NCBI RefSeq assembly: GCF_000413055.1
Contig: NZ_KE332518.1
Coordinates: forward strand, 1,241,583 to 1,305,582
Direction of reading: 5' to 3'
DNA: 64,000 nt
DNA from: Treponema maltophilum ATCC 51939
GTDB taxonomy: Bacteria; Spirochaetota; Spirochaetia; Treponematales; Treponemataceae
Shown here: positions 25,095 through 31,882 of the stretch, one piece after another
Layout: each line of letters starts with the position of its first letter
Numbering within the stretch: position 1 is the stretch's first letter
Notes under the pieces: generated by a model
The model's database searches: none
Told to the model about the DNA's origin: nothing
The model's input: only the letters and a program-made list of their open reading frames with translations
Made by a program: the position numbers and the translations under genes

Positions 25095-26075
25095 ATGAAA
25101 AATTTGATTAAAGTACTTGTAACGATTGCGGTCGTACTTATGTGTGTGGGACTTATTCTTGTGCTCGCTTCTTTTGCAGGCGGAACAAACTTTAAAAAGC
25201 TCGGCAATCTTTTGCACGATACCTACGATTCGAACGGAGGAAGGTGCATCGGCGGCAGGCGCATTGTAAAAAATCTTGCGAACGGAATAGAAGCGTTAAC
25301 CGACGGAGATTATGATGACGATGATTGGGACGATTATGATGATGACGATTTGAACGAATTTTTTGACAAAGAATTCTCACTGAACGATGCCGAATTCAAT
25401 AAAAAATATCCGATAAAACGGAATTATGAATACACGCCGAGCGACAACATCACGTCATTGGATATCGACGTAGGAGCCGCAAGAATTTTTATGGAACGGG
25501 GAGAGAATTTTTCGGTTAAGATTTTCAGCGGTAAAAAACGTAACATAACGAGCAGACTCGAATCGAACGGAAAGCTTAAAATCGACGAAGCACATGCGAG
25601 CGCTAAAAGATACAAGGGGCTGAAAAACTATAAAGCCATCGTCCGTATAAGCATTCCCGCCGATACGGTTTTGGACGAGCTGGATCTTCAAATAAATGCC
25701 GCAGCTTTTTATGCCGACCGTATTTCGCTTACGGTGCAGGAATTTTCCGCGGAACTGAACGCCGGTGTTATACAGATAAAAAAGCCGGAACAATTTCTCT
25801 GCTTCGGTACCGACATAGACTGCAATGCCGGTTCAATCATCGTTGAAGGTGCTTTACGCGGCCGGACAGACATCGACTGTACCGCAGGACAGGTTGTGCT
25901 GAAAATCGACGGTGCGGACGAAGCGTATTCGTGGGATACGGATGCCGCATTGGGATCGGTTAAAATAAACGACAATTCCGTTTCGGGCAATTCCCGACAA
26001 CGTTCGGCCGCCAAAGAAAAAAATCATATCGATATATCCTGTGCCGTCGGCAGCGTCGATATATCGATCGAATAA
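25095..26075 (+). CDS. DUF4097-type beta-strand repeat protein
   Basis: A 326-residue protein with one N-terminal membrane helix (residues 5-30), then a strongly acidic stretch of Asp and Tyr at about residues 73-90, then a right-handed beta-repeat domain of the DUF4097/adhesin-like type (LDIDVGAARIFMERG, LDLQINAAAFYADRI, DIDCTAGQVVLKID). Such proteins are partners of DUF1700 in PadR operons. It is probably displayed outside the inner membrane. The acidic loop could bind cations; that is inference. Confidence 0.82.
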   Translation: MKNLIKVLVTIAVVLMCVGLILVLASFAGGTNFKKLGNLLHDTYDSNGGRCIGGRRIVKNLANGIEALTDGDYDDDDWDDYDDDDLNEFFDKEFSLNDAEFNKKYPIKRNYEYTPSDNITSLDIDVGAARIFMERGENFSVKIFSGKKRNITSRLESNGKLKIDEAHASAKRYKGLKNYKAIVRISIPADTVLDELDLQINAAAFYADRISLTVQEFSAELNAGVIQIKKPEQFLCFGTDIDCNAGSIIVEGALRGRTDIDCTAGQVVLKIDGADEAYSWDTDAALGSVKINDNSVSGNSRQRSAAKEKNHIDISCAVGSVDISIE

Positions 26076-26122
26076 ATCACATAAACCGTATAATGTAATC
26101 GGCATAAGCCGGAGGAGATTTT

Positions 26123-26359
26123 ATGACAAAGAAACTGTACAAAAGCGACAATAAAATGGTGTGCGGAGTGTGCGCGGGAATCGCCGAATATTTTAATATC
26201 GATCCTACGCTCGTGCGACTGTTAACCGTATTTTTTATGTTTGCCGGAGTCGGAAGCGGCCTTATCGCGTATATTGTCGCCGCGGTGATTATACCGGATA
26301 GAAGCCGGCCAGAGCGAACAGCCAAAGAAGATATACCGGAAAAAGAGGCAGAGCGCTGA
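26123..26359 (+). CDS. PspC-domain protein
   Basis: A 78-residue protein. The PspC domain covers residues 3-60: KLYKSDNKMVCGVCAGIAEYF, DPTLVRLLTVFF and a membrane helix ending AVIIP. PspC proteins take part in sensing inner-membrane stress, and short free-standing forms are common next to DUF1700/PadR genes. GGAGGAG precedes ATG 26123. Its last 71 bases overlap the 3' end of the convergent gene at 26289. Confidence 0.9.
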   Translation: MTKKLYKSDNKMVCGVCAGIAEYFNIDPTLVRLLTVFFMFAGVGSGLIAYIVAAVIIPDRSRPERTAKEDIPEKEAER

Positions 26360-27080
26360 CAAGGGCGCGGGCAAAAGAATGCATAAAAGAACCTTTCTTT
26401 TGTGCCGGAACTTTTGCGTAAGGCGCCGCAGCTTCCGTTGCGTCCGGCGAGGACAAAAACACTTGCAGCAAGCGTTCATCGGTTTTGTCGATGAGGGACG
26501 AGGCGGAAGTTTTAAGCTTTATAAAAAACGAAAAAAAGGACTTTGCCTTTACACTCGCCCGTTTCATTGCCGCTGCCGACCGCTCCGCCGACGCTTGTCC
26601 CGCATTCGTTTGTTCCCCGTCCGCGTCCGAATCCGCATGAAGCGGTTGCTGCGGCGCCTTTTCGCTTAACGCGTCAAAATAATAAAACACGCGGCTTAAA
26701 AAACCGCCGGCTTTTCCGGGAAGGTTCAAGTCGCGGCTTACGGCGTATTGGGATACAAAAACCATAGCCAACAGCACGCCGCTTTTATGCAAACCGTTTT
26801 GCACGGCGCCCAAGGTTACTTTAAACTTACCGAGCGAAAAAAGCACCAAACCTTCGGGTGTAAACAAATTAAAAAAGATAACCGAAATACAGATAATAAG
26901 CGGCGGAAGAATACGGATTCCGCCCTTTTTAAGCAGGTTCAGCGCAATAAAAAGCGCAATATCCGCCCACAAATACGCAAGGGAACGCTGAAATAAAATG
27001 CCGGGCAAACACAAAACGGCGCAAAAAAACAAAGTCGACGGATTAAGCGTTTTAAAAAAATCTTTTATACCATGTTTCAT
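26289..27080 (-). CDS. CbiQ/EcfT-like integral membrane protein (tentative)
   Basis: A 263-residue protein with four or five N-terminal membrane helices. A long charged loop follows (about residues 140-235, with many Ala/Lys/Ser), and a final helix. The helix pattern with GAVQNGLHKSGVLLAMVFVSQ recalls the transmembrane (T) component of energy-coupling-factor transporters, but the paired Ala-Arg-Gly cytoplasmic signatures are not obvious, so the call is weak. It is coupled to the Gx transporter by a 4-base ATGA overlap, which supports a two-part membrane system. ATG 27080 was chosen for that coupling. Confidence 0.5.
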   Translation of the reverse strand: MKHGIKDFFKTLNPSTLFFCAVLCLPGILFQRSLAYLWADIALFIALNLLKKGGIRILPPLIICISVIFFNLFTPEGLVLFSLGKFKVTLGAVQNGLHKSGVLLAMVFVSQYAVSRDLNLPGKAGGFLSRVFYYFDALSEKAPQQPLHADSDADGEQTNAGQASAERSAAAMKRASVKAKSFFSFFIKLKTSASSLIDKTDERLLQVFLSSPDATEAAAPYAKVPAQKKGSFMHSFARALVSALPLFPVYLLWLFALAGFYPV

Positions 27081-27625
27081 AGATACAAACTTCCGGCCGA
27101 GGCGTTTTTCGGCAATAGCGCAAACCAGCGCGAGCGCGCGGCAAAAATGCCCGTTATAAGGCCCAAACACAATCCCGTTACAAAACCCGAAATTAACAGC
27201 ACCGGCGCAATGTACAGCACGGCTTTTCCGAAAAGTAAAAAGTTCGACAGCGCGATTTGCGCCGCGGTATTTGCAAACGCTCCGGCCAAACTGACGCCGA
27301 CACAGCTTACCTGCCGTTTTGCGCTTCGCTGCAACACAAGCATCGCCGCAGCCGAAGCGAACGAACCGGCCGCCGAAAACAAAAAAATATATGAAAAAAG
27401 AGTTCCCGTAATAAAGCCCTGCCCCAGTATTTTAAGCAGCACCAAAAGCAAAATCTCTTTTGCGCCGAATACATACAAAGCCAGCACGAGCGGCATATTC
27501 GCAAGTCCCAAACGCATAAAAGGAAGGGGCTTGGGAATTACATATTCCACGGCGGACAAAAAAAGACACAGCGAAGCGAAAAAAGCAATTAAATTACGCC
27601 GATTTATCGTATCGGGATTTTGCAT
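27077..27625 (-). CDS. Gx-transporter-family membrane protein (HepT/ECF S-component-like)
   Basis: A 182-residue membrane protein with about six hydrophobic segments. MRLGLANMPLVLALYVFGAKE and LLKILGQGFITGTLFS are characteristic of the Gx transporter family (PF07456), once annotated as heptaprenyl diphosphate synthase component I and resembling substrate-binding (S) components of ECF vitamin transporters. Its partner gene downstream is T-component-like, but no ATPase gene is adjacent. The substrate is unknown. It is the last core gene before the AT-rich island. Confidence 0.8.
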   Translation of the reverse strand: MQNPDTINRRNLIAFFASLCLFLSAVEYVIPKPLPFMRLGLANMPLVLALYVFGAKEILLLVLLKILGQGFITGTLFSYIFLFSAAGSFASAAAMLVLQRSAKRQVSCVGVSLAGAFANTAAQIALSNFLLFGKAVLYIAPVLLISGFVTGLCLGLITGIFAARSRWFALLPKNASAGSLYL

Positions 27626-27725
27626 ACACCAACCTGAGTTTACAGTTACTCCTTATAAACTATCACTTTTCGCAAGCTTTTTCAACCGCCGTATCAACCG
27701 TGTTGTGCAACGCGTCAGGCGAGAA

Positions 27726-27851
27726 TTTACAACTAAAAAAGGGGTTCCTAAAACATGGAAAGATGCTGTAGAATTGAGAATCGGAAAACAAAAATCATCA
27801 TTCAGAACTGATAATTTGTTTGGTTCTATTGATATGATGGCTATACATTAA
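27726..27851 (+). pseudogene. C-terminal fragment of an accessory (toxin-like) protein
   Basis: An open frame reading TKKGVPKTWKDAVELRIGKQ and ending in MMAIH then stop. The sequence is AT-rich and protein-like, but has no start of its own: upstream it merges into the antisense of the Gx gene. It sits directly before an immunity-type gene with a good ribosome site, the position of a polymorphic-toxin C-terminus. The 5' boundary is approximate. The rest of 27626-27725 shows no gene; it contains only a short inverted repeat AGTTTA/TAAACT in the Gx leader. Confidence 0.45.
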
Positions 27852-27863
27852 TTGGGGGTAATT

Positions 27864-28217
27864 ATGGAATGTTTTAATATTGGCACTATATATAATGATT
27901 TTCGGTATCCGAAATTGTTTATAAAAGCATTGGAATTGAATTTAGTTGATTTTGATTTTTGGTATTTTATGTCGCCAGAACAAGTTATGATACGAATCAA
28001 TGGCTTAATAAAAAGATACCCAAAAAGGAAATTGATACCATTTGCGAGACGCGACGATAACGATGATATTGCTTGTTTTGAAGTAGGCAAAGGACAAAGG
28101 ATTCAGATTATACATGATTTTGCTTCAGAAGGGTATGAACAACGAAGTGAATATAATAGTTTTGGAGAATGGATGAAAGTTATCGTTGATGAATTGATTA
28201 GGAATGAAGAAAAATGA
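27864..28217 (+). CDS. SUKH (SMI1/KNR4)-like immunity protein
   Basis: A 117-residue soluble protein, AT-rich in base content. The core LIPFARRDDNDDIACFEVGK, followed by IIHDFASEGYE and SFGEWMKVIVDEL, matches the SMI1/KNR4 (SUKH) family, many of whose bacterial members are immunity proteins against contact-dependent or polymorphic toxins. GGGGG precedes ATG 27864 (a TTG at 27852 lies upstream of that site). It follows a toxin-like C-terminal fragment, so the pair is probably a remnant toxin-immunity unit with an intact immunity gene. Confidence 0.7.
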   Translation: MECFNIGTIYNDFRYPKLFIKALELNLVDFDFWYFMSPEQVMIRINGLIKRYPKRKLIPFARRDDNDDIACFEVGKGQRIQIIHDFASEGYEQRSEYNSFGEWMKVIVDELIRNEEK

Positions 28218-28285
28218 ATTATACAGAACTAAGTAAAGAAATATCATATGCTCTGCGCCATGCACCTTATCCTTCAGGATTTTAA
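28214..28285 (+). pseudogene. kptA: Truncated KptA/Tpt1 RNA 2'-phosphotransferase start
   Basis: A 23-codon frame that overlaps the previous stop by 4 bases (ATGA). It reads MNYTELSKEISYALRHAPYP and then stops. LSKxISYALRHAP is the N-terminal signature of KptA/Tpt1, the enzyme that removes 2'-phosphates from RNA; a complete one has about 180 residues. Only the beginning survives, so this is a deletion remnant within the island. Confidence 0.6.
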
Positions 28286-28300
28286 AATAAAGAGGTTTAT

Positions 28301-28720
28301 ATGTATACAGAATTAGATGAGTTGTTAGAACAAAATACAACAATCGATGCATGGTATGATGATGGTTTTTTAATTGCCCGTTCCATTCTTAATGATTTTT
28401 CACAAAATGATTGGAATATGCTGAAAAACAATATATTAAATAAGGATTTGGAATGGCAAAAAAAATTGGCATATTCAATTAGTAATAAAATAATCATCGA
28501 TGAATTAGATATCCTATTGGAATTATTAAAAATTAATAATGATGAATTAACTGAAATATGTATTGATTCCCTAAAATTATATTGCATCCCTAAGTTTGAA
28601 AATATAATCAAAAATAATCCGAATGTTTTGAAAATAATACATGACAAAAATAATTTCCAAAGCAATTTTACTAGGACTGTTATTGAACAAGTTATGCAAA
28701 TCCTTAATTTTCGTTCGTAA
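28301..28720 (+). CDS. Putative immunity protein, helical
   Basis: A 139-residue soluble, acidic, AT-rich protein with AGAGG before ATG 28301. Segments DAWYDDGFLIARSILNDFS and LEWQKKLAYSISNK, then DELDILLELLKINNDELTEI, suggest a HEAT-like helical bundle. I do not recognise a named family with certainty. Its place between a KptA remnant and a toxin membrane fragment, surrounded by other small immunity-type genes, suggests an immunity function. Confidence 0.6.
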   Translation: MYTELDELLEQNTTIDAWYDDGFLIARSILNDFSQNDWNMLKNNILNKDLEWQKKLAYSISNKIIIDELDILLELLKINNDELTEICIDSLKLYCIPKFENIIKNNPNVLKIIHDKNNFQSNFTRTVIEQVMQILNFRS

Positions 28721-28730
28721 TTAAAATTAG

Positions 28731-28913
28731 GAGACATTCCTGCATTATCTTCCAAGTGGATTTGTTGAGGCACTGGGCAACCCAATACAGTTAGTTATAA
28801 CAGGGATAATAACGGTAGGACTTGCGATAGCAACAGGCGGAGCAAGCATAGCAGCAGAACTTGGGGGTGCAATGGCAGCTGCGGGTATTGCGTTAAGCGC
28901 AGCTTTGATCTAG
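28731..28913 (+). pseudogene. Fragment of a large toxin/surface protein (glycine-rich membrane segment)
   Basis: After a stop at 28728, an open frame reads ETFLHYLPSGFVEALGNPI and then a Gly/Ala/Ile-rich hydrophobic stretch (GIITVGLAIATGGASIAAEL) up to TAG 28911. There is no start codon with a ribosome site at its beginning. The GC content is higher than in the flanking small genes. Such segments precede the toxin domain in polymorphic toxins (pre-toxin membrane region), so this is a decayed internal piece of one. Confidence 0.55.
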
Positions 28914-28952
28914 GGCTCGATGATTTGGTAAATTATAAGGAGGATTATTTTT

Positions 28953-29183
28953 ATGGATTATAATGAATTTATGGAAATTTTAGAAAAGGAAAACTTAAAT
29001 AATATTAGTTTTAATGAAAAGAATTTATTAAGCGATACGGTATATTTTCTGAGACAAAATGATGGATTTGTTGTTTATACAACAGATGAACGTACTTCAG
29101 TATTTGGGAAAATACGAAATTTTCAAAATGCGGAAGATGCATACCGAAATGTATTGAAAAGATTAAGAGCATTTAAATCTTGA
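28953..29183 (+). CDS. Small immunity-type protein (Imm59-like)
   Basis: A 76-residue soluble protein with AAGGAGG before ATG 28953. The pattern SFNEKNLLSDTVYFL, DGFVVYTTDERTSVFG and AEDAYRNVLKRLRAF resembles the small immunity family I know as Imm59; the assignment is from memory and tentative. It stands between toxin-like fragments and other small AT-rich genes. Confidence 0.6.
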   Translation: MDYNEFMEILEKENLNNISFNEKNLLSDTVYFLRQNDGFVVYTTDERTSVFGKIRNFQNAEDAYRNVLKRLRAFKS

Positions 29184-29257
29184 GTTTTAGTGAAATTCCA
29201 TTACCTGTACAATTTCTTTTAGAACTAGGTTTATTACAAATAGACAATATTGTATGA
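29180..29257 (+). other. Short remnant frame
   Basis: A 25-codon frame from TTG 29180, overlapping the previous stop, reading SEIPLPVQFLLELGLLQID. There is no ribosome site. It is probably the remaining end of a deleted gene; the rest of 29184-29293 holds nothing else I can identify. Confidence 0.3.
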
Positions 29258-29293
29258 TAGAATAATAATAGGAAATTATAAGGAAACTGAATT

Positions 29294-29488
29294 ATGGAAA
29301 TAGTTTTTATGGATGATTGGAATTATAGAATGGTGAAAGATAATGATAAATATATTTTTTATGTCTTGTGCGGTTCCTCAGCAATGTTTGAAAAAGAATA
29401 TTATTTATCAAATGAGGATATCAAGGAATTTCTAAAAGAGATGAAAAAATGGTGTGACAAAAAGGCCGTAGAATTACGTAATTTATGA
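29294..29488 (+). CDS. Small acidic protein, possible immunity gene
   Basis: A 64-residue soluble protein, AT-rich, with AAGGAA before ATG 29294. The sequence (MDDWNYRMVKDNDKYIFYVL, then YLSNEDIKEFLKEMKKW) has the alternating beta-hairpin plus helix layout common in small immunity proteins. The family is not recognised. Confidence 0.55.
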   Translation: MEIVFMDDWNYRMVKDNDKYIFYVLCGSSAMFEKEYYLSNEDIKEFLKEMKKWCDKKAVELRNL

Positions 29489-29501
29489 AATTGAAAAAAT
29501 T

Positions 29502-29636
29502 ATGAGTTTTATGAATGAAAAAGTAAGAAAAAATTCTGCATATGCAGTCATTAAGAAAAACGGATTTAAGGGCAGCGGAAAAATGTATCCGCAAAGTTAC
29601 ATAGATTTCTTTATTAAGGAGAGCCAACAACCATGA
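29502..29636 (+). CDS. Short open frame, probable remnant
   Basis: A 44-codon frame following a stop at 29469, with segments NSAYAVIKKNGFKGSGKMYP and QSYIDFFIKESQQP. Its stop overlaps the ATG of the exported protein gene (ATGA), and the ribosome site of that gene (AAGGAG) lies inside it. It may be the tail of a lost gene retained because it carries translation signals. Confidence 0.4.
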   Translation: MSFMNEKVRKNSAYAVIKKNGFKGSGKMYPQSYIDFFIKESQQP

Positions 29637-30247
29637 ACAAGAGAATCTTTTATGCAGTACTTATGTTAGGAGTGTGCAGTATGGCAGTAACGGCAAGCGG
29701 GAAGAAAAGATTGTTTATTATAACGCAGGATAATATGCCTCCGTTCGGCGCGGAAGAACGGCTTGCAACAAAGGGCGAATACGAACAGGAGCTTGTGTTT
29801 TTATTTACCAACAGGTCGAATAAAAAAGATTTTATTCCGGTTATTTACACAAAAAAGAAATATAAAAAGTTATACATAAGAGAGATAAATCTTGCGTACA
29901 ATGATATGTATTATCTGGTGATGATGAAAGCTGAGATGAAATTGCCGGAAGAAGTGTACTACCATGTAGGACATAACGAGATAGGATGGAGATCGGACGG
30001 GGAATACTACTGGCTGAACGGCTTTTTTGCGGAAGCTAAAGATGAATGGCATTGGAGTAAACGTTGGCCTAGAGATTATGATTTTGAGTTCATCTTTGAG
30101 GACAAGTTGTATGCTGCAGAACCGTTTACTTTCCGGTTGGAATTCTTATATCACTTTGATGATGAGCCTGAAAAACGTCTGGTATTAAACTATACCGTAG
30201 AACCGCGGGAAGTAGACGAGCAACAGCGTAAGCGAGGGGGCTGGTAG
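29633..30247 (+). CDS. Exported protein of unknown function
   Basis: A 204-residue protein with a signal peptide (MNKRIFYAVLMLGVCSMAVTASG); no lipobox Cys follows the cleavage region. The mature part is rich in aromatic and charged residues (YYHVGHNEIGWRSDGEYYW, DEWHWSKRWPRDYDFEFIF) and looks like a beta-rich periplasmic domain. It is preceded by AAGGAG at 29617-29622. Its GC content is nearer the chromosome average than that of the small genes around it. Not recognised; its position suggests an accessory, possibly immunity-linked, periplasmic protein. Confidence 0.65.
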   Translation: MNKRIFYAVLMLGVCSMAVTASGKKRLFIITQDNMPPFGAEERLATKGEYEQELVFLFTNRSNKKDFIPVIYTKKKYKKLYIREINLAYNDMYYLVMMKAEMKLPEEVYYHVGHNEIGWRSDGEYYWLNGFFAEAKDEWHWSKRWPRDYDFEFIFEDKLYAAEPFTFRLEFLYHFDDEPEKRLVLNYTVEPREVDEQQRKRGGW

Positions 30248-30256
30248 AAGGAGCGA

Positions 30257-30516
30257 ATGACTGATAGAGTCAATCAAGAAAACCTAAACCGTTTTATAAA
30301 AGAAATAGTCAAAGCCTACTGCTACCAAAAGTCTTATGGGACGGCACGGTAAGCGAGCACTACGATAAAAAAAAGCCCGCTTTACCTTTAACGCGCTCAA
30401 AGATATATCGGGTTTTAATTGGACTAAAGGCTACGATCCGAATGACACGGTAGAAAAAAAAAGGCTGGCACGGAGCATACAATAAAGACGGCTATAGGGT
30501 GAAATATTCATACGCC
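30257..30516 (+). pseudogene. Frameshifted gene following the exported protein
   Basis: A Shine-Dalgarno AAGGAG and ATG 30257 open a frame (MTDRVNQENLNRFIKEIVKA) that stops at 30350. The protein-like sequence continues in other frames: PKVLWDGTVSEHYDKKK, then RFTFNALKDISGFNWTKGYD, then GWHGAYNKDGYRVKYSY. Two of the frame changes fall exactly at an A8 run (30367-30374) and an A9 run (30454-30462). It is either a decayed gene, a slippage-controlled gene, or a sequencing artefact. The family is not recognised. Confidence 0.6.
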
Positions 30517-30885
30517 TCACGCCGGGATCTCATATGGCTGAATAAGAACATCGGCGGGAATATCCAACCCGACGGAAAGTTTTCGAATCATAGTAAGGCT
30601 TAACGACCGTTTTCCCGACAGGACTTCGGAAACTTTTGATTTATTGCCGATATACGGAATTAAATCTTTTTGCGCAAGATTCATTTGTTCCATTCTGAAT
30701 CTTATCGCCTCAAGAGGAGACGGAGATTCTATAGGGAAAGTGCGCTCTTCATATAACTCAACCAAAGCACTAAGCAATTCCAAATCATCCGCTTCTTTCG
30801 TATGCGGTTTTGCATCAAACAATTCATCTATCATCTTCAACGCATCGTGATACGCTTTTTTGGTTTTAATTAATTGTACAGCCAT
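30517..30885 (-). CDS. higA: HigA-type antitoxin (XRE family)
   Basis: A 122-residue protein. The C-terminal half is a Cro/C1-type helix-turn-helix (MNLAQKDLIPYIGNKSKVSEVL and LSLTMIRKLSVGLDIPADVL). The N-terminal half (ADDLELLSALVELYEE) is the toxin-binding part of the HigA subfamily with the toxin gene first. It starts 2 bases after higB, with GGAGG upstream. It should neutralise HigB and repress the promoter at 31203-31254. Confidence 0.9.
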   Translation of the reverse strand: MAVQLIKTKKAYHDALKMIDELFDAKPHTKEADDLELLSALVELYEERTFPIESPSPLEAIRFRMEQMNLAQKDLIPYIGNKSKVSEVLSGKRSLSLTMIRKLSVGLDIPADVLIQPYEIPA

Positions 30886-30887
30886 AT

Positions 30888-31181
30888 TTATACTGCCTCC
30901 GCATTTATTTTATTATACGCTGCATGAGTTCCGATAAATCTAATATAAACTATAGAAAAATTATAGTTTATTTTTACAATAAGCCTATAATTATTCCCTG
31001 CAATATTAAAACAAACCCTGTTGTCCGCTAAGAAACTTGCCGAAGGATAACGCCGCTTTATATCATCAGGACTTTGCCATTGTGCCGTTTTTACTTCTCT
31101 AAACCAAGCTTCTAACGGAGCCTTTGCCGTCGAGTGTTTTATCCAATAGTCAACAAGCGTTTTTCGTGCAATTATTCGCAT
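30888..31181 (-). CDS. higB: HigB-type mRNA interferase toxin
   Basis: A 97-residue RelE-fold ribonuclease of the HigB type: MRIIARKTLVDYWIKH, APLEAWFREVKTAQW, FNIAGNNYRLIVKINYNF and IVYIRFIGTHAAYNKI fit the family, including the basic NNYRLIV strand and the THAAYNKI end. Cuts mRNA on the ribosome until bound by HigA. The gene order toxin then antitoxin is normal for hig. It lies at the recombinase end of the island. Confidence 0.9.
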   Translation of the reverse strand: MRIIARKTLVDYWIKHSTAKAPLEAWFREVKTAQWQSPDDIKRRYPSASFLADNRVCFNIAGNNYRLIVKINYNFSIVYIRFIGTHAAYNKINAEAV

Positions 31182-31202
31182 AGCAATTACACCTTACAAC
31201 AG

Positions 31203-31254
31203 GTTCCCCTAATGGGAACTTATATAGTATACCTCAATACGAACGGAATGTCAA
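31203..31254 (-). promoter_or_regulatory. higBA promoter with palindromic operator
   Basis: On the minus strand TTGACA (31254-31249), a 17-base spacer and TATACT (31231-31226). A palindrome GTTCCC-5-GGGAAC (31203-31219) lies just after the -10 box, over the expected transcription start. This is the right place for repression by HigA or the HigBA complex. Confidence 0.7.
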
Positions 31255-31256
31255 AT

Positions 31257-31639
31257 CTATACGCTAAAAGCACCTTCATTCGAATAGTACGGTATTAGAG
31301 CTTTAAGCGTATCGCTTAAAGGAACGACTCGAAGCTTTCTGTCAGCCTGAGAGCCGCACTTATTAAAGTCGGTTCGTTCTCGCTCCGTATAGCGATAAAA
31401 TCCGTCTACGACGAACATGTTTTGCTCAAACAAAAACTGTTTTACCCGTACGCCGATAGCCTCTCCCAATCGCAACCCGTAAGAATATCTTTTTTTTGTT
31501 GTGTTTCGTCACAAAACAGCGGGGGTAACGATGACAGGTAGGCAAGCGATTCTGCCTGCGTTTTACAATTTTTACATACCTTTTGAATCTTTTTTCCCGA
31601 AACGGGATCGATAAAATACGATAAAATAATAGTATTCAA
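31257..31639 (-). pseudogene. Tyrosine recombinase (phage-type integrase), frameshifted remnant
   Basis: Two frames together give part of an integrase. The first (from 31639) is an N-terminal or linker part with a zinc-like CKNCKTQAESLAYLSSLP segment. The second has the catalytic box-I pattern YGLRLGEAIGVRV (catalytic Arg), a beta-hairpin, and RKLRVVPLSDTLKALIPYY. The frame change lies at an A8 run (minus strand, 31497-31490). Box II with HxxR and the active-site Tyr are missing. It sits 14 bases from the 3' end of tRNA-Pro, the usual place of an island integrase. Confidence 0.75.
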
Positions 31640-31652
31640 ATGCCGTTTTTAA

Positions 31653-31726
31653 TCGGGCAACCCGGATTTGAACCGGGGACCCCAAGTCCCCCAGACTTGT
31701 ACGCTAACCAACTGCGCTATTGCCCG
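31653..31726 (-). tRNA. tRNA-Pro (anticodon GGG)
   Basis: A 74-base cloverleaf on the minus strand. The acceptor CGGGCAA pairs with TTGCCCG, discriminator A at 31653. The anticodon stem CAAGT/ACTTG encloses the loop CTGGGGG, anticodon GGG for Pro codon CCC. The T arm is CCCGG-TTCAAAT-CCGGG. CCA is not encoded. It marks the right border of the island. I saw no duplicate of its 3' end at the left border. Confidence 0.93.
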
Positions 31727-31847
31727 TTATTTGCCGCAAAGATACGGTAAACATGATTATCTTAGCGAAAAAGCGCAAAAGAGTCAACGGGGAATTTTTG
31801 CCGCGGGCGTTCTTGCGATGGTTGTTCCGCCGAATTTGCCCGCCCCC

Positions 31848-31876
31848 TTGAGCGTTTTTTGCACATAGCGTATACT
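31848..31876 (+). promoter_or_regulatory. smpB promoter, leaderless type
   Basis: TTGAGC (31848-31853), a 17-base spacer and TATACT (31871-31876); ATG 31883 follows after 6 bases. Confidence 0.6.
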
Positions 31877-31882
31877 GTCGGT

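Noticed and set aside
27072-27725. Plus-strand frame running from the Gx gene into the island
   Set aside because: Up to about 27625 it is the antisense of the Gx transporter gene; only the last part (from about 27726) looks protein-like and is listed as a fragment.
28775-28783. GGGCAACCC shared with the tRNA-Pro 3' end as a possible att repeat
   Set aside because: Only nine bases match and they encode Gly-Asn-Pro within a toxin-like fragment; no longer duplication of the tRNA end was found in the island or at its left border.
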